Source: JBASTI01 sp964374025 (GTDB taxonomy: Bacteria; Patescibacteriota; Minisyncoccia; Spechtbacterales; HO2-43-30). Taken from it: 24,359 bases of DNA. The stretch spans positions 1 through 24,359 of the forward strand of contig CAYJWU010000013.1 in assembly GCA_964374025.1 (NCBI GenBank). The letters are read 5' to 3'. Positions 5,414-12,264 of this stretch are shown one piece after another. The notes below the pieces were generated by a model. That model searched no databases. It was not told where the DNA came from and saw only the letters and a list, made by a program, of their open reading frames with translations. Position 1 is the first letter of the stretch; each line of letters opens with the position of its first letter. A program made the translations under genes and the position numbers.

Positions 5414-6289
5414 ATGTTTTATCTCGCGATCTTTACCTTTGGTCTTCTCATCGGCAGTTTCTTAAACGTGGTCATATATCGTCTCCATAGCGGCGAGTCC
5501 ATATTTAAAGCGCGTTCTCGTTGTACTAAATGCGGGCATGTTTTGACGTGGTACGAGCTTGTGCCCATTTTGAGTTTTATTGTGCAGGGAGGAAAGTGTC
5601 GCGCGTGTAGCGCCCCCATCTCCTTTCAGTACCCATTAGTGGAACTGGGAACAGCAATACTGTTCATGCTTATAATTTTCAATTTTTCCCCCTACGGGGG
5701 ATCCCCCGTAGGGGGACAATTCTCAATTTTCAATGAATTTTCAAATTTTCAAATTTTCAAACTTTGCTACTTGCTGATCATTGCAAGTTTGCTTATCATA
5801 ATTTTTTTCTTTGATTTAAAATACTATATCATCCCCGATAAAATTATCTATCCCGCGATTGGAATTTCTTTTCTTTACACTTTTTTAGTGTTTTTAAAAT
5901 TGAATCATTGGAGCTTGTTTGAAAATTGGAAATTGTCCGCCAGCTGGCGGATTGAAAATTTAGAGACCTTGTATATACCTATACTCGCGGCCTTAGCGGC
6001 GAGCGCATTTTTCGCAACAATCTTTGTAATATCCCAGGGAAAATGGCTTGGATTCGGGGACGTAAAATTAGCATTTTTTATGGGTTTATTCCTTGGCTGG
6101 CCCAATATTCTCGTCGCTTTGTTCGCCGCGTTTATACTGGGTGGTATAATAGGAATGGGGCTGGTAGCTTCGCGTCGAAAAACAATGAAAAGCCAAGTGC
6201 CATTCGGGCCCTTTTTGGTCTCGGGCACGTTTATCGCGATGTTCTTTGGAGGGGAGATCGTACGGTGGTACCTAGATTTATTAATATGA
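5414..6289 (+). CDS. pilD: Prepilin peptidase PilD (A24 family)
   Basis: An inner-membrane aspartyl protease that cleaves prepilin leaders after Gly and may N-methylate the new end. The N-terminal segment LLIGSFLNVVIYRLHSGESI is followed by the zinc module C37xxC40 and C62xxC65. The catalytic aspartates are D134 (FFFDLKYYIIPD) and D216 (GFGDVKLA). Several membrane helices are seen. It should process all the prepilins in this window. At 291 residues it is longer than the usual 250-260; the excess lies in two loops (about residues 90-115 and 168-185) that are made of palindromic and GAAAATT-type repeat DNA read in frame. It overlaps the next gene by 4 bp (ATGA). Confidence 0.95.
   Translation: MFYLAIFTFGLLIGSFLNVVIYRLHSGESIFKARSRCTKCGHVLTWYELVPILSFIVQGGKCRACSAPISFQYPLVELGTAILFMLIIFNFSPYGGSPVGGQFSIFNEFSNFQIFKLCYLLIIASLLIIIFFFDLKYYIIPDKIIYPAIGISFLYTFLVFLKLNHWSLFENWKLSASWRIENLETLYIPILAALAASAFFATIFVISQGKWLGFGDVKLAFFMGLFLGWPNILVALFAAFILGGIIGMGLVASRRKTMKSQVPFGPFLVSGTFIAMFFGGEIVRWYLDLLI
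5688..5715. repeat. 28-bp perfect palindrome inside pilD
   Basis: CCCCCTACGGGGG (5688-5700), AT, then its exact reverse complement CCCCCGTAGGGGG (5703-5715). It is flanked on both sides by CAATTTTC-like words (tandem ATTTTCAA units run to about 5760). It is translated in frame as SPYGGSPVGG (residues about 92-101), in a loop between membrane helices where family members normally have little sequence. Confidence 0.95.
5936..5951. repeat. 16-bp palindrome inside pilD
   Basis: TCCGCCAGCTGGCGGA is a perfect palindrome, read in frame as part of LSASWRI (residues about 174-180). GAAATTG and TTGAAAATT flank it. The TCCGCC-N4-GGCGGA pattern also appears in uvrD (21823-21838) and in the terminator at 4364-4379. 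Confidence 0.9.
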
Positions 6290-6783
6290 AAGGATTTACT
6301 TTGATAGAATTAATCGTTGCGATCGGTATAATCTCGCTACTCGCCGGGACTATTCTTCTAAATTACCGCGGCGGCAGCCAAGGCATTGCCTCAAGGCAGT
6401 CCGCGCAGAATATCGCGCAAGCCATAAGAGCCGCGCAGAATAGGGCGCTTGCCGGGGATTGCGCCTCCGCGCGGTGCCGTTTCGGGGTTCATTTTGATGT
6501 GTCATCGGCCGCGTTTATGATTTTTGAAGACGGAAGAGTTAGTATGAACGGACAGTATGACGCAGGCGAGGGGATTGAATCAATTGCGTTAGAGGGTAAT
6601 GTAACCATTATTGGCCTTTCTTCAAGCTACGCGTGCGGTCTTGCGCTCTGCGCTGATGTGCTTTTTGCTCCGCCAGATCCCACTTTGAGCTTTATGCCCG
6701 AAAGAGCGACTCGGCTTGTGATTTCAATAACCGGGGGAAAGTCTGTGGCAATTGGGGGCGGAGGAAGCGTAGATATTAATTAA
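6286..6783 (+). CDS. Minor prepilin, GspH/FimT-like
   Basis: 165 residues. The ATG at 6286 overlaps the pilD stop (ATGA) and gives the ideal short leader MKG|FTLIELIVAIGIISLLAGTILL; longer upstream readings only run through pilD in another frame. The body has 'SAQNIAQAIRAAQNRAL', the pattern of GspH/FimT proteins, which sit near the tip of the pilus or pseudopilus and prime assembly. It heads a run of four minor-pilin genes. Confidence 0.88.
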   Translation: MKGFTLIELIVAIGIISLLAGTILLNYRGGSQGIASRQSAQNIAQAIRAAQNRALAGDCASARCRFGVHFDVSSAAFMIFEDGRVSMNGQYDAGEGIESIALEGNVTIIGLSSSYACGLALCADVLFAPPDPTLSFMPERATRLVISITGGKSVAIGGGGSVDIN

Positions 6784-6784
6784 C

Positions 6785-7252
6785 ATGAAAGGTTTTTCAC
6801 TACTTGAAGTTATAATAGCGATAGCCGTGATTTCTACGGGCGTAGTGGGGGCCGTCGCTTTGATTAACCGTACGATTTCGGCAAGTTTGGCCGTAAGGCA
6901 TCAGCTTATTGCCGCGAATTTAGCGCAGGAAGGCGCGGAGGTGGTCCATAATATTCGCCATACCAACTGGATAGAAAATGTCGCGTGGGACGATGGGTTG
7001 ATAGATGGAGATTCTTGCGTGAATTTTGATTCAGTGGCTCTCATAAATCCATGCCTTGGCGAATCAAGGCGTCTTTTTATATTCAGTAATCACTATACCC
7101 ATAATCCCGTCGGAACCGCTACAAATTTTTTCCGCAATGTAAATATTACCTCCGGCCTTGACGGCTCCACGCCATACAAGCTTATACGGAGCATTGTTTC
7201 TTGGGACAATACATCTCTCAGCGTGGAGGAGCGGCTTTATAATTGGAAGTAA
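6785..7252 (+). CDS. Minor prepilin, PilV/GspI-like
   Basis: 155 residues starting MKG|FSLLEVIIAIAVISTGVVGAVALI, followed by 'ANLAQEGAEVVHNIRHTNW', the PilV-type 'LA.EG.E.v.niR' signature. It begins 1 bp after the previous stop. It would join the minor-pilin initiation complex and be processed by PilD. Confidence 0.88.
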   Translation: MKGFSLLEVIIAIAVISTGVVGAVALINRTISASLAVRHQLIAANLAQEGAEVVHNIRHTNWIENVAWDDGLIDGDSCVNFDSVALINPCLGESRRLFIFSNHYTHNPVGTATNFFRNVNITSGLDGSTPYKLIRSIVSWDNTSLSVEERLYNWK

Positions 7253-7256
7253 TCTC

Positions 7257-7790
7257 ATGATGAGGGGTTTTACTTTAATTGAGATAATTGTTGCGGCAAC
7301 CATTTTTGCCATTGCGGTAAGCGCGATCTCGTCGCTGTTTGTTGTGTCTGTGCGGGGACAGAGAAACATTGTAGCGCAGCAAAATTTGGCGGATAACACA
7401 AGGGCCGTCTTGGAGCAAATGTCAAGGAAAATCAGAATGGCGCAAAGAGACGAAAGCGGCAGCTGTACCGGCACAGCCAAGACCACATATACAGCTAGCG
7501 GCACAAACCTGCAATTTATTGATAATCGCGGCAATTGCGTAACTTACGAACTTTTTGGGGCAAAGATAAGAATGCGTCCCAATACGAGTCAGGCATTTCT
7601 GGATCTTACATCTGACGATATCCGAGTAAGCAGATTAAATTTCGATGTCCGCGGCAGTGCGGCGCAGGATCAGGAACAGCCGCGCGTTACCATAGTTATT
7701 GAAGCAGAGGCGGCCGGCGCAATACCCGAAAGTTCTCCGGGGATTGCGCTCCAGACAACCGTCTCTCCAAGAAATATTGATGTGCCATAA
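7257..7790 (+). CDS. Minor prepilin, PilW/GspJ-like
   Basis: 177 residues from the ATG at 7257 (a second ATG follows directly), giving MMRG|FTLIEIIVAATIFAIAVSAISSLFVVSV. The following 'NLADNTRAVLEQMSRKIRMAQRD' matches the PilW/GspJ pattern. An ORF start 99 bp upstream lies inside the previous gene and would bury the signal, so it is rejected. The 3' end overlaps the next gene by 11 bp. Confidence 0.85.
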   Translation: MMRGFTLIEIIVAATIFAIAVSAISSLFVVSVRGQRNIVAQQNLADNTRAVLEQMSRKIRMAQRDESGSCTGTAKTTYTASGTNLQFIDNRGNCVTYELFGAKIRMRPNTSQAFLDLTSDDIRVSRLNFDVRGSAAQDQEQPRVTIVIEAEAAGAIPESSPGIALQTTVSPRNIDVP

Positions 7791-8178
7791 ACATCGTAAA
7801 GAAAAAGAAAGCGGTATCGCTATCATGCTTGCTATATTAATATTAAGCGCGGTACTTGCGATTGCTTTGGGCGTATCTACGATTTTAATCAAAGAGCTTC
7901 AATTCGCAAGAACGTCAAATTTTCATGTTCGCGCCTTTTTCGCGGCAGATTCCGGAGTTGAGAAAATATTGACGCTGCGGGATGATCCCACAAGTTTTAC
8001 CACTTGTACGACATCCGCTTCAGTTTGTCTATTATCCAATGGAGCGGAATACTGGGCGATAGTCACGGCAAGCGGAGCTCAGAAGCCCGATGGCTCAACT
8101 TGCTCGGCAAGCAATTTCTGCATAGAATCAATAGGAAGATACAGGGGAACAAGGAGGGCGATTGAGGTCAATTACTAA
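7780..8178 (+). CDS. PilX-like minor pilus assembly protein
   Basis: 132 residues from the ATG at 7780. The N-terminus MCHKHRKEKESGIAIMLAILILSAVLAIALGVS is the PilX_N type: a basic stretch, then a G-xA helix lacking the classic FTLIE. 'FHVRAFFAADSGVEKILTLRDD' is the conserved PilX/GspK 'A..AdSGvE' stretch. PilX/GspK-like pilins often cap the tip complex. It overlaps the preceding gene by 11 bp and ends 1 bp before the ligA start codon. Confidence 0.85.
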   Translation: MCHKHRKEKESGIAIMLAILILSAVLAIALGVSTILIKELQFARTSNFHVRAFFAADSGVEKILTLRDDPTSFTTCTTSASVCLLSNGAEYWAIVTASGAQKPDGSTCSASNFCIESIGRYRGTRRAIEVNY

Positions 8179-8379
8179 AATGATAAAATCTGAAGCTAAA
8201 AAGCGCATAGAAAAATTAAGAAAGNNNNNNNNNNNNNNNNNNNNNNNNNNNNNNNNNNNNNNNNNNNNNNNNNNNNNNNNNNNNNNNNNNNNNNNNNNNN
8301 NNNNNNNNNNNNNNNNNNNNNNNNAATTACTAAAATGATAAAATCTGAAGCTAAAAAGCGCATAGAAAAATTAAGAAAG
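8170..8379. other. Assembly gap with duplicated 55-bp flanks (artefact)
   Basis: Exactly 100 Ns (8225-8324) lie between two identical 55-bp stretches, 8170-8224 and 8325-8379. The second repeats the end of the PilX-like gene and the start of ligA. This is what results when two contigs that overlap by one k-mer are scaffolded with a default gap. Removing 8225-8379 restores a continuous ligA reading frame. Confidence 0.93.
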
Positions 8380-10520
8380 CTGATTAGTCATCATCGCTAT
8401 TTATATCATGTCCTTGATAGACAAGAGATTTCCGATGAGGCGCATGATTCTTTGAAGCATGAGCTTAGTGAGTTGGAAAAACAGTCTCCAGAATTTATAA
8501 CTCCGGACTCTCCAACGCAAAGGGTGGGAGGCGAGCCGCTTGATAAATTTGCGAAAGCCGAGCATCGGGTCCCCATGCTTTCCATAGACGATGTGTTCGG
8601 CAAGGCGGAAATAGAGGATTGGGAGGCGTATCTTACGCGTCTTTCGCCCAACGAAAAGCTTATCTATTTTTGTGAGTTGAAAATAGATGGTTTTGCCATA
8701 AGTCTTATATACAAAGACGGGGTACTTACGCGCGCCGCGACCCGCGGCAATGGAAGGGTTGGGGAAGATGTTACGGGGAACATAAAAACAATAGAAAGCA
8801 TTCCCTTGCGCCTGGAAATACATGGAAGCGCGCCGTCTCTAAATATAGCCAACCATCTGAAGCGCATCGTGAACAAAGGAGAAGTCGAGGTGCGAGGAGA
8901 AGTTTTTATGGACAAAAAGACATTTGAGAAAGTAAATCAGAAGCAGCGCGAAAATGGGGAGAAGGAATACGCGAATCCAAGAAATTTAGCCGCAGGATCT
9001 GTCCGCCAGCTTGACCCCAAGCTTACCGCGTCGCGCGAGCTAAAATTTTTCGCGTATGATATAGTCGCGGACTTGGGTCAGACAAAGCATAGCCAAGAGC
9101 ATGAAATAGCTCGTGTGTTGGGCTTTCGCACTGTGCCATACGAAAAAATCTGCGTAAATACGGAGGAAATTTTGAAATTCTGGGAAAAAGTTTCAAAAGC
9201 GCGTGAAAAACTTTCCTACAATATTGATGGGGTGGTCATAAGCATAGATAATAACGCGTTATTTGATAAGCTGGGAGTCGCGGGCAAAAGCCCAAGGGGC
9301 ATACGGGCATTTAAGTTTTCTCCAAAGCAGGCCGCGACAGTAGTTTTGGATGTCAAGGTGCATGTTGGCCGCACCGGGGCTGTTACCCCCATAGCGCATT
9401 TGAGTCCTGTTGAGATTGGCGGAGTTACCGTAAGTAGAGCGACGCTTCATAATCAAGATGAGATAGAGCGGCTTGATGTAAGAATTGGAGATACTGTGAT
9501 TGTCGGCAGGGCAGGAGATGTTATCCCGGATGTTATTAGCGTTGTAAAGGATTTGCGCGCGGGGAAGGAAAAGAAGTTTAAAATGCCCCTGAAATGTCCC
9601 GTGTGCGCAGAGTTGCTTGCAAAGACCGAAGGGGTGATACTGCGCTGCGTAAACAAAAAGTGTCCCGCGCGATCACGCGAGTATTTGTATTTTTTTGTTT
9701 CAAAACGGGCGTTTGATATTGAGGGACTTGGGCCTAAAATTATTGATCAGCTTGTTCTTACGGGGCTTATCTCAACCCCGGCGGATTTATTTGATCTAAA
9801 AGAAGGCGATTTAATTCCCCTTGAAAGATTCGAGGAAAAATCCGCGGGTAACATAATAAAGGCAATCGAAACAAGCAAAGATATACCGCTTGCACGCTTT
9901 ATTCACGCGCTTGGCATACGGCATGTCGGCGAAGAGACTGCCTATGACCTTGCTCAATATTTTGGGAGCATTGATAATATAGAAAAAGCAAGCGAAGACG
10001 ATATAAAGAATATTCCCGATATTGGCCCGGTCGTCGCGAAAGAGATTATAAGTTGGTTCAAAAATCAGCGCAACAGAGATTTTATACGCGCGCTTGAAGG
10101 AAAAGGCGTGCGCGTAGAAAAGCCCGAGTATATCGGCACTAAATTAAAAGGCAAAACCTTTGTCTTTACGGGGACTTTTGAGAAGTTAACCCGCAAAGAC
10201 GCGGAGAGAAAGGTGAGGATGCTGGGNNNNNNNNNNNNNNNNNNNNNNNNNNNNNNNNNNNNNNNNNNNNNNNNNNNNNNNNNNNNNNNNNNNNNNNNNN
10301 NNNNNNNNNNNNNNNNNNNNNNNNNNGGACTTTTGAGAAGTTAACCCGCAAAGACGCGGAGAGAAAGGTGAGGATGCTGGGAGGAGATCCGTCCGGATCA
10401 GTTTCATCTAGAACTGATTACGTGGTTGTTGGCGAAAATCCGGGATCAAAGTACGATAAAGCGCGAGAGCTCAACGTTAAAATTATTAGTGAAGAAGAAT
10501 TTTTAAAATTAATATCATGA
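8180..10520 (+). CDS. ligA: NAD-dependent DNA ligase LigA (interrupted only by assembly gaps)
   Basis: It seals nicks in DNA replication and repair using NAD. Reading 8180-8224, 8380-10226 and 10382-10520 gives one frame of 676 residues, the normal family length. Seen are the Ia domain (HHRYLYH), the adenylation motif with active-site K116 (CELKIDG), the OB region, a Cys4 zinc finger (C421, C424, C438, C443), helix-hairpin-helix repeats (about 450-590) and a C-terminal BRCT domain (about 597-676). In the Ia motif the usual D-x-x-Y-D reads D-E-A-H-D, so the NMN-contacting Tyr is His. The stop overlaps gatC by 4 bp. The ATG seen again at 8335 is the same codon duplicated by the gap artefact. 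Confidence 0.95.
10172..10381. other. Second assembly gap with duplicated 55-bp flanks (artefact)
   Basis: 100 Ns (10227-10326) sit between two identical 55-bp stretches, 10172-10226 and 10327-10381, inside the BRCT-coding part of ligA. Collapsing one copy and the Ns restores the frame (LGGDPSGSVSSRTDYVVVGE). The overlap length equals that at the first gap. Confidence 0.93.
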
Positions 10521-10819
10521 GCAAAAAATTATCACTTGAACAAGTAGAGCACATCGCCGAACTCGCCCGCATAGGCCTAAGCGAAGAAGAGAAACAAAAG
10601 TTTCAGGAAGAGCTTGGATCGGTTTTGGAGTACGTAGATAAATTACAGGAGGTAGATGTCTCGGGAGTTGAACCCATAGCCAATATTACCGGCGCTGAAA
10701 ACCAAACCCGCGAGGATGAAAACGGTTCTACCCACGCCGATCCAAAAATCCTCACCGACATGGCCCCCGAAACAAAGGACGGCTATGTAAAAGTAAAACA
10801 GATATTGACTAAGCTATAG
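10517..10819 (+). CDS. gatC: Asp-tRNA(Asn)/Glu-tRNA(Gln) amidotransferase subunit C
   Basis: 100 residues, typical GatC: 'SLEQVEHIAELARIGLSEEEKQKFQEELGSVLEYVDKLQEVDVSGVEPIANI' followed by the 'REDE' and 'MAPETKDGYVKVKQIL' end. It stabilises GatA in the GatCAB complex that amidates mischarged Glu-tRNA(Gln) or Asp-tRNA(Asn). It overlaps ligA (ATGA), so it is read from the same transcript. gatA lies 1.4 kb downstream rather than adjacent; gatB is not in the window. Confidence 0.95.
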   Translation: MSKKLSLEQVEHIAELARIGLSEEEKQKFQEELGSVLEYVDKLQEVDVSGVEPIANITGAENQTREDENGSTHADPKILTDMAPETKDGYVKVKQILTKL

Positions 10820-10838
10820 TATTTTGGTAAACTGTTCG

Positions 10839-10844
10839 TATAAT
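10839..10844 (+). promoter_or_regulatory. -10 box (TATAAT) for the hypothetical gene at 10866
   Basis: Consensus TATAAT, with the strong ribosome site AGGAGG at 10855-10860 and the ATG at 10866. The implied leader is about 15 nt. No good -35 box is placed at 16-18 bp. Confidence 0.55.
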
Positions 10845-10865
10845 GTTGCGCATGAGGAGGAAGTT

Positions 10866-11264
10866 ATGAATAAAGAGGAACGGAAGCTTTGCAAGAGCGT
10901 GCTTGAGCGGACCAAAGTCGGAAAAATTATCTGGCAGGCGGAAGGTAAATACTCGCTCATAGATTCGTTCATAACCAAGATAGATGGACTAGACCTGCGT
11001 ATAGGTTATAACGTAAGACGCTATTCTGATGGCGGAAGCTCTCGTGACTATTGGTTGGATGTTCGAAACGGAGAAGGAGCTACGCGTTTAGTTCAAGATT
11101 CGGGCTTATTCAAACCCAACCCCTCGCGCGAAATATTTGAGTTTCTTCGAGATAAAAAGAGAAGCGAAGAGAAAGCCCGAGAGACGGCGACAAGAAATCG
11201 GCTTACAGCGAAGCTCGCCGCAAAGCTTTCTTTGTCGAAGAATACGGCCAACCCGCCTGCCTAA
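10866..11264 (+). CDS. Small hypothetical protein with charged helical tail
   Basis: 132 residues. AGGAGG 5 nt before the ATG at 10866 fixes the start over the in-frame ATG-like codon at 10824, which precedes the ribosome site. The N-terminal two thirds read as an alpha/beta domain (VGKIIWQAEGKYSLIDSF, LDLRIGYNVRRYSDGGSSRDYWLDV). The last 40 residues are a highly charged helix (FLRDKKRSEEKARETATRNR) that may form a coiled coil. I do not recognise a named family. No signal or membrane segment is present. It stands alone between gatC and the PaaX-like gene, with its own promoter and terminator. Confidence 0.75.
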   Translation: MNKEERKLCKSVLERTKVGKIIWQAEGKYSLIDSFITKIDGLDLRIGYNVRRYSDGGSSRDYWLDVRNGEGATRLVQDSGLFKPNPSREIFEFLRDKKRSEEKARETATRNRLTAKLAAKLSLSKNTANPPA

Positions 11265-11277
11265 CAGCAGGTTTTTT
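11256..11277 (+). terminator. Terminator overlapping the end of the 10866 gene
   Basis: CCTGC (11256-11260) pairs with GCAGG (11267-11271), followed by TTTTTT. The 5' arm lies within the last codons and the stop codon is in the loop. Confidence 0.75.
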
Positions 11278-11300
11278 GTTTGTCTGTTTTTTAATACTCG

Positions 11301-11336
11301 TCTATAATATTCCCACGATCGTGAGAATATTATAGA
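11301..11336. promoter_or_regulatory. Palindrome with CACGATCGTG core, distal to the PaaX-like gene
   Basis: Arms TCTATAATATTC (11301-11312) and GAATATTATAGA (11325-11336) flank C/A and the core CACGATCGTG (11314-11323); only that C/A pair breaks the symmetry. 33 of its first 34 bases match the site at 12005-12038, at the other end of the regulator gene. It lies beyond the 3' end of the gene, where no promoter is needed, so it may be a looping partner operator or the end of a mobile cassette. Confidence 0.8.
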
Positions 11337-11388
11337 TTGATGCGTTCGGGGGGGGGTATGTTCGGAGAATTTCGCAGCCATGGGGTCG

Positions 11389-11994
11389 TCAAGCTCTGCG
11401 CAAATCTGATTTTTGCAGTATTCCTTCCCGGATAAAATATTTGCGCAAGAGATTGTCGCTCTGGATTTTCCCGGTAAACATAAGAGTATAGGGTTGCACG
11501 TAAAGAAACTCGCAAATATATTTCATTTCCTCCTCGCACTCATGGGGGTAGATCCACACGCTTTTTTGAAATTGGAAGAACCCCAATTTTTTTAGTTTAT
11601 CTCTTAGCGTGTCTCTCGCCGCCCTTCTTTTTTCCGGGATATCAAAAACAAACATTCGCCACTTCCCATCCCACGGATGCTTGGGTTTTAATGCGCAATC
11701 GGAAAAGCTGTACTGCGCGAGTAGCTTCTTGCCCTTTTTTGTGAGTTCGAATTTGTACTTTCTTTTTCCAATACGCTTGACTTTTATGTACTCATTCGTT
11801 TTAAGGTAGTACAAACTGTTGCGCACTTTTTCTGGATCGCTTTCTTCAAGGATGCGGACCGGTACTGGGGCGTGATACGCCTCGACCAAGAATTTTACCA
11901 GGATAGCGATTGGGATAACCGCGCCAGGAGCGGCCACGACAACACCACCAACCAGTGCAAAAAGCAACCCCTTCACGATGATTGATTTCTTCAT
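11389..11994 (-). CDS. PaaX-like regulator with Cas2-type ferredoxin fold and membrane anchor
   Basis: 201 residues and the only minus-strand gene I accept in the window. A hydrophobic segment (about 8-36, LLFALVGGVVVAAPGAVIPI) is followed by a winged-helix-like region (about 43-95, ESDPEKVRNSLYYLKTNEYI...FELTKKGKKLL). The C-terminal part (about 108-190: WDGKWRMFVFDIPEKRRAAR, then LGFFQFQKSVWIYPHEC) matches the PaaX C-terminal/Cas2-like ferredoxin fold. D118 sits where Cas2 nucleases have their metal-binding Asp. It is probably a transcriptional regulator; a Cas2-like nuclease activity is a less likely alternative, and no cas1 or repeat array is near. Palindromes at both ends suggest autoregulation. 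Confidence 0.85.
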   Translation of the reverse strand: MKKSIIVKGLLFALVGGVVVAAPGAVIPIAILVKFLVEAYHAPVPVRILEESDPEKVRNSLYYLKTNEYIKVKRIGKRKYKFELTKKGKKLLAQYSFSDCALKPKHPWDGKWRMFVFDIPEKRRAARDTLRDKLKKLGFFQFQKSVWIYPHECEEEMKYICEFLYVQPYTLMFTGKIQSDNLLRKYFIREGILQKSDLRRA

Positions 11995-12006
11995 ATATTT
12001 ACAGTC

Positions 12007-12038
12007 TATAATATTCTCACGATCGTGAGAATATTATA
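12007..12038. promoter_or_regulatory. 32-bp perfect palindromic operator at the PaaX-like promoter
   Basis: TATAATATTCT (12007-12017), CACGATCGTG centre (12018 is the leading C of TCAC; core 12018-12027) and AGAATATTATA (12028-12038) form an exact 32-bp palindrome. On the minus strand a TATTAT (12013-12008) within the arm can serve as -10 for the regulator gene, whose ATG is at 11994. A protein bound here would block that promoter, so autorepression is likely. Confidence 0.8.
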
Positions 12039-12052
12039 ATATATAATAATAG

Positions 12053-12092
12053 AACAATACAGAGAGAAAGCAAACAGAGAGAAAGCAAGCAG
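12053..12092. repeat. Short tandem repeat in the gatA upstream region
   Basis: CAGAGAGAAAGCAA occurs twice in tandem (starting near 12059 and 12073), then breaks up into GCAAGCAG. The rest of 11995-12229 holds the operator, this repeat and no gene I can support. Confidence 0.5.
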
Positions 12093-12229
12093 GGCATTTA
12101 TCGCTTTCATATACTGCTTGGAATTAAGACCTAGCGGTAGTCTCATTCTTTCTGTATGCCCGCAAGTTCTCATAACAACATCACTCATACGGCACTACTC
12201 CTCTTCAAGTACTTGGAAGACTGTAAGGG

Positions 12230-12258
12230 TTGAGGAGTTTTGGTATTTTCGGTATGCT
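12230..12258 (+). promoter_or_regulatory. gatA promoter
   Basis: TTGAGG (12230-12235), a 17-bp spacer and TATGCT (12253-12258). The -10 starts exactly 12 nt before the gatA ATG (12265), so the transcript is predicted to be leaderless. Confidence 0.7.
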
Positions 12259-12264
12259 AAGTAT

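Noticed and set aside
6043..6285. Long N-terminal extension of the GspH-like pilin reading back through pilD
   Set aside because: It is a shadow frame of pilD; the ATG at 6286 gives the proper short prepilin leader and an ATGA overlap.
8180..10520. ligA as a truncated or duplicated pseudogene
   Set aside because: Both interruptions are N-gaps with identical 55-bp flanks; after collapse the frame and all domains are complete.
5414..10520. Recoded UGA (code 25 of Gracilibacteria/Absconditabacteria)
   Set aside because: UGA ends pilD, ligA and the PaaX-like gene at the expected family lengths, so the standard bacterial code applies.
11301..12038. PaaX-like gene as a CRISPR cas2 with repeats
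   Set aside because: The C-terminal fold resembles Cas2, but there is no cas1, no repeat-spacer array and a winged-helix part is present. The two palindromes are not array repeats.
12006..12188. Minus-strand reading frame of 60 codons with AGGAG before its ATG and a hydrophobic tail
   Set aside because: Its last third is translated operator palindrome and AT repeats, no family is recognisable, and it would run into the regulator promoter. The ribosome site is the only positive sign.
12100..12229. Possible structured RNA (T-box-like) upstream of gatA
   Set aside because: A weak GGGCAT/ATGCCC pairing exists, but no T-box consensus is seen and the gatA promoter lies downstream of it, so it would not be in the gatA transcript.
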